NCBI GenBank assembly: GCA_014843695.1 | Contig: CM026395.1 | Location: forward strand, 45,122,396 to 45,186,395 | Direction of reading: 5' to 3' | From: Archivesica marissinica | Lineage: Eukaryota; Mollusca; Bivalvia; Venerida; Vesicomyidae | Length of the DNA stretch: 64,000 bases | Shown here: positions 57,280 through 64,000 of the stretch, piece after piece | Layout: every line of letters starts with the position of its first letter | How positions within the stretch are numbered: position 1 is the first letter of the stretch | Notes under the pieces: model-generated | Databases searched by the model: none | Told to the model about the DNA's origin: nothing | The model's input: the letters and a program-made list of their open reading frames with translations, nothing else | Position numbers and translations under genes: made by a program

Positions 57280-57477
57280 CAGCTAAACCTGTGTTAGTTG
57301 TCATCTCCATTAAGCAGCCAACCTGTTTTAAGCAGCCAGTTTCCAGATTCACAATATTTTGTTTTATTATAAAGTTGACTTCTAGTAAGCCGCCACCTGT
57401 GCTGAGCAGCCACTTTCTGTGCTGAGCAGCCACTTTCTGTGATTCCCTTGGCTGGCTGCTTTACACAGGTTTGACTG
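57280..57477. mobile_element. 198-bp MITE with TA target duplication
   Basis: The left end CAGCTAAACCTGTGTTA and the right end TTTACACAGGTTTGACTG are imperfect inverted repeats (about 14 of 17 positions). They are flanked by TA at 57278-57279 and 57478-57479. The interior repeats AAGCAGCCA-type words several times and contains a 20-bp direct duplication (TGCTGAGCAGCCACTTTCTG). The TA duplication suggests Tc1/mariner-type mobilisation. Confidence 0.7.
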
Positions 57478-57479
57478 TA

Positions 57480-58404
57480 TAACGTTATCAACTGGCAAAC
57501 GTGTGCATTCTGTGGTGCAGTCACCATATGCAATCTCGAATATATATCTTAAATAATAATAAAACAGAAACTTCACATCACTCATTCGGTCAATTTTGTT
57601 CTAATTTGGGAACGGTCAGAAAATACACTATTTTAATTGAAAATGACGATTTAAAAGTCAATGTCACTTACATTAGTGTTGAAAGGATTATATTTAGCAA
57701 CGGTTAATTACGTCGTGTAGTGTCATACTTATGTATATGGCATATAGAAACTAACTCATATCGAGAAATTGTGTGGTGCAAAATTCTAGTCAAAACATTT
57801 CCGAAAGACGAACCGATATGGGTGCGAATCGCCAATTTTAAATCTTTTTATTTTTGAACGTCATTTATATTAATATTCTTTAATTCCGACTGATATAACT
57901 TGAAATGATGCAAAGAACATTGATGGGTCCTGGAATACAAGAATGTGACCAAATTGTATCGTTTCTAGTCATATATTTTGGAAATAAGTCTCATCGCTAG
58001 ATCTAGCTCATTTTAACGACAATTTAAGCTATTTAAATGTTATATTTTTGAACAATTATATAAAACAACTATACTATAGACATTTGGAGTTGATGTAGGG
58101 AACATTTGGAAGTAAACGGAGTTCATGATTTAAAAGGAGAAAGTGAATTATAAAATGGTGGCCGAATTTATGAATTGATAAATTGTGCTGAGTGGTATAT
58201 TTCAATCGTAAATCTCAAAGAATAGGTTGCAAAATATAAGTTTGGTACCAAATGAAAGATAAATCTTTTGAGTTCTCGAAAATATATGCATAATTGTTAA
58301 TATTTTATCAACCACGATGCCGTAACTTTCGAGACGATTTTCTCAACTCACTGTGGCTAGAAAGACCAGTGTTATTTATAGATGCATGATAAGTGTGAAT
58401 ATAC
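57480..58404. other. AT-rich spacer, nothing recognised
   Basis: No terminal repeats, tRNA-like boxes or protein motifs were seen in about 0.9 kb. Several short open frames have no family features. Confidence 0.45.
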
Positions 58405-58655
58405 TGTTTATGTGTGTGTTTTACGTTTATTTATCGTAGCTACCGGTTGCCCATATGAGCGATTCCTCCTGAAGAGATTAGTCATTTTAGATTGTTGGAG
58501 GATAGCGCAATGGTACAGATACCCATTCCAGAGTCTGCTCTGGATCTTTTACCTGCATTGTGTACAGCACCGACACGAGATCTAGGTATAAAGTCCCATC
58601 TGAAAGACTGTTAATTTTATTAGGGTCAGACGGGGGATCGAGTAAACCAGTCCGA
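58405..58655 (-). mobile_element. Thr-type SINE, minus strand, head partly lost
   Basis: From left: TGTGTTTTACGTTTATTTAT, GTAGCTACCGGTTGCCC, GTTGGAGGATAGCGCAATGG, CACCGACACGAGATC and TTTTATTAGGGTCAGACG, then a truncated head (GGGGGATCGAGTAAACCAGT). It has the same family and orientation as 51757. Confidence 0.75.
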
Positions 58656-58935
58656 GATATTAGTCAAGCGTGACACGATTTTACCTTGACCCTTGTAATG
58701 TAAATAGACTGGGATGTTCCAATTTGCGGATATTTTACAGATTTTCGCCAAATTGACATATTGTAGCCAATGGCTACACATTGGTGATTGCCAGAGCAGG
58801 CCGTGTATTTAACAATAGGTGTATGTCTTAGAGAATTTCCACCTAGCAATGAAATACCATCAGCGTAAAACATATAATATGTGTAAACGATCTTCCAAAC
58901 ACTGGTTTTAATGTCATCTAATCAATTTGAATGTG
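58656..58935. other. Spacer, nothing recognised
   Basis: A 69-codon minus-strand open frame lies here without family features. There are no repeats. Confidence 0.4.
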
Positions 58936-59041
58936 GGATGTTGTTGATGTTGTCTGTTGTTGATGTTGTCTGTTGTTGATGTTGTCTGTTGTTGATGTTG
59001 TCTGTTGTTGATGTTGTCTGTTGTTGATGTTGTCTGTTGTA
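58936..59041. repeat. 16-bp tandem repeat, about 6.5 copies
   Basis: The unit GTTGATGTTGTCTGTT repeats almost perfectly. Since 16 is not a multiple of three, a minus-strand Asn/Gln/Thr-rich frame cycles through phases. It is not considered coding. Confidence 0.93.
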
Positions 59042-59257
59042 CCCGTGAATTGAAAAGAGCTGTAAATGTATAATTTATTTAGAACTATATCAGATTGTAT
59101 ACGGGTCTTTCTGATGTAATTCAGATGTCGTAAGTGGAACATTTAGCTACATGTATCGATCTGATTGCACACATGTGTTATTAGCCATTGTTATCTATTC
59201 ACCGACGATCAACACAAGAGTGAGATCATATTTGACATAATCTTGTATTTAATTAAT

Positions 59258-59456
59258 TGATCTTGGTTGCCCATCCGAGCAGTATTTCAAATACGGATGG
59301 GTACCCGGTTAGAACAGGTTATTTTCTACAAGCCAGCTATATAGCTTCCTCATACGAAAGAATCCCTCATCCTCAATGCCAATTGAACATACAGCGGTGA
59401 TGGACACGTGTTGTGAAGTCAACGACCGTAATCACTCGGCCACGGAGGCAAACAAT
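59258..59456 (-). mobile_element. Ser/Leu-type SINE with recognisable head
   Basis: The right end, read on the minus strand, is GCCTCCGTGGCCGAGTGATT then ACGGTCGTTGACTTCAC, a class II tRNA-like head with an A box. The body in plus-strand order is CCATCCGAGCAGTATTTCAA, TACGGATGGGTACCCGG, AGCTTCCTCATACGAAAG. This copy fixes the orientation of the whole family in the window. Confidence 0.7.
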
Positions 59457-59493
59457 TGTATTAAATTATCTACACACAACTGCAACGGTAAAT

Positions 59494-59634
59494 ACAGACG
59501 GATCTGTAGACCTGTGGTAACACGCTGTACTGGTAATCCAGGGATCGCAGGTTCGATCCCCCGTCTGACCCTAATAAAATTAACAGTCAGATTACCAGTC
59601 CAGCGTGTTACCACTGGACTACAGATCCGTCTGT
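59494..59634. mobile_element. Fold-back pair of Thr-type SINE heads
   Basis: A plus-strand head (TGGTAACACGCTGTACTGGT, B box GGTTCGATCC) ends at about 59580 and is followed at once by an inverted head reading back. The outer 16 bp (ACAGACGGATCTGTAG, 59494-59509) are the exact reverse complement of 59619-59634, and the match continues about 28 bp further with a few mismatches. The arms could form a hairpin of about 44 bp. Confidence 0.8.
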
Positions 59635-59794
59635 AACACAAGAATGACACATTGTTTCATCTTAAATAGCCGCAAATAATGGTTACTGATAAATGCTAAG
59701 CAATATGAAAACAAATACGATAGGTGTGTCATATATACACACACGGTGATTAAACAAGGTAATTGGCAGCGAATGCATCACGTGTATTTCAATT

Positions 59795-60912
59795 TTAATT
59801 TAATTTATTCTCTCAGGTCATACCACATGAGGCATAAATTATACAAATTAATACACAGGAGGCAACCGTTAATAGCATTTGGATACGAGTTCTAATGAAT
59901 ACATAATCATGCAAAGCGGGAGATCCCTTTATGGCATGTGCTATATACATTTAATGCTTTGACTAAATTCTGAGTCAATTACTTTAATAAACTTAACCGT
60001 TTGTAATCACACATATTTGTTCATCAGTCTTTTATAATATTTCTGTTTCGAAAACTGCTTTCTACTTACAGAACATGAGGACATTCAAACAGATAATGAA
60101 ATTCATCACCGGCAATCGCAATATTACATAAAGAACATGTTCTCATATTTAAGTCTATTCTGTTCCAGCTTCCAATTCCAACTGATATTGTATGGTTTCT
60201 TGTTTTTAATTTAATCATATAATTTAACAATTTGAAAGGAGTTTTTACTAGATTCTCCTCAAATTTGAACTCAATAGGTTTTACATTTGCTGGAGTTATT
60301 AAGGTTGGAATACCAATCATTTAAAAACAACTCCGTAACTTTTTGATTTATAATTGCTGTCAACCATTTATAATTTACAAAATCTTGGTGGTCCCATATA
60401 TTGCTCAATCCATATTTAGTAAGTATATTTCTAACATTTCTAACCCACTGGAATCTACAATTAGACAAAGGGTATGTGTGCACCAAATTACTAAGCGGAT
60501 AACGCTACATAACATACTTGGAAGTTTCGGATATATTGGTTGAACGACTTGAGCCCACTATTTAATGATTCTAATTTCAATATCTATTCTCAGTGGCTTC
60601 ACACCAGTTTCTACATACACCACGCGTGTTTTATAAAGTCCAATTAGTACTCGCTTGCATCAATATTTCCGTAACCCCGTATTTCACAGCCGTACAGCAG
60701 TATTGGCTCGATAGTTTTGTTAAATAGTTCTATTTGCATGTCGATTTGTAATAATAACGACTTAGCTTCAGAAAGTAAGCTGTGCCTTGCCTTCGTACGT
60801 TGTTCAGCTATTAGTTTCATTGCATTATAAAATGAACCACTTCTGCTGTAAAACATACCGAGGTACTTGTTTTCATTAACAACTTCTAATTGTAAGTTAT
60901 TATATAACATTT
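59795..60912 (-). mobile_element. LINE 3' fragment (RT thumb to 3' UTR)
   Basis: A minus-strand LINE remnant. Coding homology starts at about 60910 in the thumb of the reverse transcriptase and ends at a zinc knuckle near 60066. It is followed by a decayed C terminus and a 3' untranslated region with GCCTCATGTGGTATGACCTG and GAGAGAATAAA (signal at about 59814-59819). The style of the sequence matches the endonuclease relic at 7304-8305, so both probably belong to one family, of CR1/Jockey type by general resemblance. Confidence 0.8.
60066..60912 (-). pseudogene. Decayed LINE ORF2 C-terminal region
   Basis: Three minus-strand pieces in three frames follow each other. First, 60910-60644 has ENKYLGMFYSRSGSF and TIEPILLYGCEIRGYGN (thumb). 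A middle piece of about 150 bp is broken by a stop (VKPLRIDIEIRIIK, stop, WAQ). Then 60486-60271 has YGLSNIWDHQDF and ELFLNDWYSNLNNSSKCKTY. Finally 60290-60066 has FEENLVKTPFKLLNYM and the knuckle TCSLCN..AGDEFHYLFECP. At least three frame changes and one stop make it inactive. All zinc-knuckle ligands are retained. Confidence 0.85.
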
Positions 60913-61017
60913 TAATGCATATATTGTAAAATGTACGATGTATATGTATTCCTATTTTTGTGTTATGTACTAATTAGGTCGTTCGGATAAACATTGTCTC
61001 CTTTCAAATGTGTATGC

Positions 61018-61972
61018 TTTCCTGATTTAACCAGTTCTATTTTACATGAACCTGTAAGCAACTATGTCAGTTTCCTGATTTAACCAGTTCTATTTTACAT
61101 GAACCTGTAAGCAACTATGTCAGTTTCCTGATTTAACCAGTTCTATTTTACATGACCCTGTAAGCAACTATGTCAGTTTTCTGATTTAACCAGTTCTATT
61201 TTACATGAACCTGTAAGCAACTATGTCAGTTTCCTGATTTAACCAGTTCTATTTTACATGAACCTGTAAGCAACTATGTCAGTTTCCTGATTTAACCAGT
61301 TCTATTTTACATGAAACTGTAAGCAACTATGTCAGTTTCCTGATTTAACCAGTTCTATTTTACATGAACCTGTAAGCAACTATGTCAGTTTCCTGATTTA
61401 ACCAGTTCTATTTTACATGAACCTGTAAGCAACTATGTCAGTTTCCTGATTTAACCAGTTCTATTTTACATGAACCTGTAAGCAACTATGTCAGTTTCCT
61501 GATTTAACCAGTTCTATTTTACATGAACCTGTAAGCAACTATGTCAGTTTCCTGATTTAACCAGTTCTTTTACATGAACCTGTAAGCAACTATGTCAGTT
61601 TCCTGATTTAACCAGTTCTATGTTACATGAACCTGTAAGCAACTATGTCAGTTTCCTGATTTAACCAGTTCTATTTTACATGAACCTGTAAGCAACTATG
61701 TCAGTTTCCTGATTTAACCAGTTCTATTTTACATGGACCTGTAAGCAACTATGTCAGGTTCCTGATTTAACCAGTTCTATTTTACATGAACCTGTAAGCA
61801 ACTATGTCAGTTTCCTGATTTAACCAGTTCTATTTTACATGGACCTGTAAGCAACTATGTCAGTTTCCTGATTTAACCAGTTCTATTTTACATGAACCTG
61901 TAAGCAACTATGTCAGTTTCCTGATTTAACCAGTTCTATTTTACATTAACCTGTAAGCAACTATGTCAGTTT
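61018..61972. repeat. 53-bp tandem repeat, 18 copies
   Basis: The unit contains TTTCCTGATTTAACCAGTTC and ACATGAACCTGTAAGCAACT. Copies differ at very few positions (one lacks two to three bases near 61568), so the array is young or well homogenised. All frames contain stops. Confidence 0.96.
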
Positions 61973-62284
61973 AAACATGTGTTGGCCAAGTATAATAATA
62001 TTTGTAATAGTTAGGTGTCTTATGTTATTATTTACTTCCCATATTAAGATAAAATGATAGTCGTCCTCTAATTGGATGCTGTTACAAATGAGACATGTCC
62101 TATCCGAGCGATGCAATCGTTGACTAACCTGTCGGCCTGTTTCTAACCTTTACACTTTTCATTTTCGAGATCCATCCCTTATCAACCATAGATCAAGGAT
62201 TTCTCATTCTAGCTATGTGATCTCTCATATTTCTGCTAACAAAACGACCAGTAGATATGCCCTCTTAAAGATGCTTGTTTGTAT
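61973..62284. other. Spacer, nothing recognised
   Basis: No protein, tRNA-like or repeat feature can be supported. Confidence 0.4.
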
Positions 62285-62475
62285 TTGAGGTTTAAAGTTG
62301 CACCAACATATTAAGTTATAAAAGTATGAGTAAAAAAACCCGATCCGTATTTCCGGCACGGACGGGCACCCCTGTAGAACCACCGACCTTGCGCAAGCCA
62401 GCAGGATAGCTTCCAGGAATTCAACACGCCAGCGATGAGGTCAACTACTTTAGCCACCCTGGCACGGAGCCCCAT
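62285..62475 (-). mobile_element. Ser/Leu-type SINE remnant
   Basis: Ordered family phrases are present: TTTAAAGTTGCACCAACA, TTCCGGCACGGACGGGCACC, TAGAACCACCGACCTTGCGC, AGCAGGATAGCTTCC and TGAGGTCAACTACTTTAGCC then CCTGGCACGGAG. The last phrase is the decayed tRNA-like head read in reverse. Confidence 0.65.
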
Positions 62476-62814
62476 CCTCCACTACCCCCGAAAGTACACT
62501 TATTATCATGTTGTTTGTTAAAGGGTGGTCTTGGCCGGGCACCTGCACAAACCCAACGTGTTAATTTCGCTCGAGTATTCTCAATGGCATTTTCTTTTTC
62601 ATAATGGCCGACTTCGCACCTTCCTTTATTACATGTGACTGCGGATTGTCCAAAGTACACAGTGTGCTTCATAGTAAATACCCGGTATCCGAACTCCGGT
62701 ATTACATGTATAAATGTGCTACACTCCTTGATGGTATTACTATAACACAATGATGTCCAACGGGAATATATGTATCCACTCCGATATCTAACTCTTAATA
62801 ATAAGTCAACCGTT
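62476..62814. other. Spacer, nothing recognised
   Basis: Part of a 133-codon minus-strand open frame crosses this stretch and the SINE. It has no recognisable domain and overlaps repeat sequence, so it is not called. Confidence 0.4.
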
Positions 62815-63045
62815 TGTCTATTTGTATTTGTGGAGCTTAACATCACACCAACAACCTACGTTGTATGGCGACTTTTCAACTATTATTGGTGGAGAAAGTG
62901 TCAAGCGAGGGCGGGCACCCGGGTAGAACCACCGACCTTCCACAAGCATGATGGATAGCTCGCTCGCATTAAATAAATCGACACCCCAGTGGGTCAGTCA
63001 ACCGTAGCTATATCGTAAATGCTCGGTTACCTTGTCCAATGCCAG
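62815..63045 (-). mobile_element. Ser/Leu-type SINE, long copy
   Basis: Family phrases in order: GGAGCTTAACATCACACCAA, TATTATTGGTGGAGAAAGTG, GCGGGCACCCGGGTAGAACC, ACCGACCTTCCACAAGC, and a decayed head near AAATGCTCGGTTACCTTGTC. It retains more of the left body than the other copies. Confidence 0.65.
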
Positions 63046-63778
63046 ATTTAGTAAGCAAGTGGGTATTTATATAGCATAGCACGTGTGAGCGTATTCCAAG
63101 AAGCGAGCTTGCCCTCTAATACGCATATCGGACAATCATCTAAATCCAAGCATGTAATATGCCATTAATTGTGTAATAAATGTCTTTATATTTCAATTAT
63201 TTATTGAAATACAAAGCGGTTAGGATCTCCTATCATTATTATCACTGGTTATGTACTCAATATAGGAGTATACCTCATCGTAGCTCAGCAAACCCGAACT
63301 AGGAAATACCGGAGGTGACACTCTAGAACTTCACCAACATTTCAACCACAACATTGAAGTCGTGAGTACGTGAAGTTGTAATCATGAATTCTTGAAGTTG
63401 AATGAATGAATGAATGATGTTTTACGGCGCATCGACATCTACGGTCATGTAGCGCGCATTAAAGTTATGTTTATTGTCGAGTGTATGAAATAAAATTCTA
63501 TATAAGTATATGCATTACGTAAAAATTAATACTAAGAAGTTATAAAGACGTAAGATTAATTACAGGTAATATATGAATGAATGATTACTACAAAGGCATG
63601 ATTAACAATTGATATCACAGCTTATTATAAATTCCTATTGCCTTGATAAATGATATGATGGACTCTACTCTGATAGAGTCGAAGAGTTTTTTAATGTTGT
63701 CCACATTGTAGTACTGCAACCGGATTGGTTGAAGTTGAAATCTTGAAGCTTAAATAAATTGAACCATGCATGCCGTGT
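63046..63778. other. Spacer with a dispersed-repeat fragment
   Basis: Between 63403 and 63475 a GAATGAATGAATGA run is followed by ATGTTTTACGGCGCATCGAC and a GGTCATGTAGCGC phrase, which looks like a fragment of another dispersed element. The rest is AT-rich and unrecognised. Confidence 0.35.
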
Positions 63779-64000
63779 TTGCTTGGGGGTGCACCAACAG
63801 TTGTAGCCATATGGCCTCTCTCCAGCTATTATTGGTGGAGATTAAACACGAGTGCCCTTCCGGGCAGTATTTCAGGCACGGATGGACACGACTCTCCGGG
63901 CAGTATTTCAGGTACGGATGGATACGACTCTCCGGGCATTATTTCAGGCACGGATGGACACGACTCTCCGGGCAGTATTTCAGGCACAGATGGACACGAC
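63779..64000 (-). mobile_element. Ser/Leu-type SINE whose body is expanding in tandem
   Basis: It begins with GGGGGTGCACCAACAG, GCTATTATTGGTGGAGATTA and then CCGGGCAGTATTTCAGGC. That last body segment is repeated, as described next. The copy is cut by the window edge. Confidence 0.65.
63859..64000. repeat. 36-bp tandem repeat derived from the SINE body
   Basis: Four units start at about 63859, 63895, 63931 and 63967. Each holds CCGGGCAGTATTTCAGGCAC and GGATGGACACGACT, a phrase found once in other SINE copies. The array continues beyond the window. Confidence 0.9.

Noticed and set aside
59494..59634. Pair of convergent tRNA genes
   Set aside because: The heads are truncated SINE parts sharing AGGGTCAGACGG-type flanks with the other SINE copies.
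62445..62846. 133-codon minus-strand open frame
   Set aside because: It overlaps SINE sequence and has no domain-like pattern.

Overview
The window looks like eukaryotic, most likely invertebrate and plausibly molluscan or other lophotrochozoan, nuclear DNA. The reasons are a spliced first coding exon resembling invertebrate calbindin-53E, several tRNA-headed SINE families, decayed LINEs, MITEs, and very large minisatellite arrays. The taxon is an inference. No bacterial-type operon, intact RNA gene or CRISPR array was seen.

Layout. 1-6303 is a 38-bp satellite that runs into an exact 1000-base N gap (6304-7303). 7304-8305 is a decayed LINE endonuclease on the minus strand, followed by a 65-bp tandem repeat. 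8598-9311 is unique DNA with a weak candidate first exon. 9312-10753 is a CTG/TTG triplet array and 11655-13468 a 28-bp array. 13470-18690 is mostly non-coding and holds a 481-bp MITE and several SINEs. 18692-49257 is dominated by a 30-bp minisatellite about 28 kb long, split by a 5'-truncated LINE at 39807-42459. The 30-bp unit has one sequence type (A) to the left of that LINE and another (B) to the right. 49258-64000 is a mosaic of SINEs, MITEs, LINE relics and small tandem arrays (56, 19, 16, 72, 53 and 36 bp) around the one convincing host-gene exon.

Genes. The only well-supported host coding sequence is the 148-bp first coding exon at 54520-54667 on the minus strand, ending in a good splice donor inside the first EF-hand loop. 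Its later exons should lie at lower coordinates, and I did not recognise any. If they lie beyond the left edge, the 30-bp arrays are intronic. All LINE reading frames are broken. The very long open frames over the arrays are explained by stop-free repeat units.

Tandem arrays make up roughly 40 kb, about 65 percent of the sequenced bases. They include at least two cases where part of a SINE has become the unit of a new tandem array. Interest lies in array evolution: higher-order duplications, type A/B switching, and a B unit that has gained a perfect hairpin.
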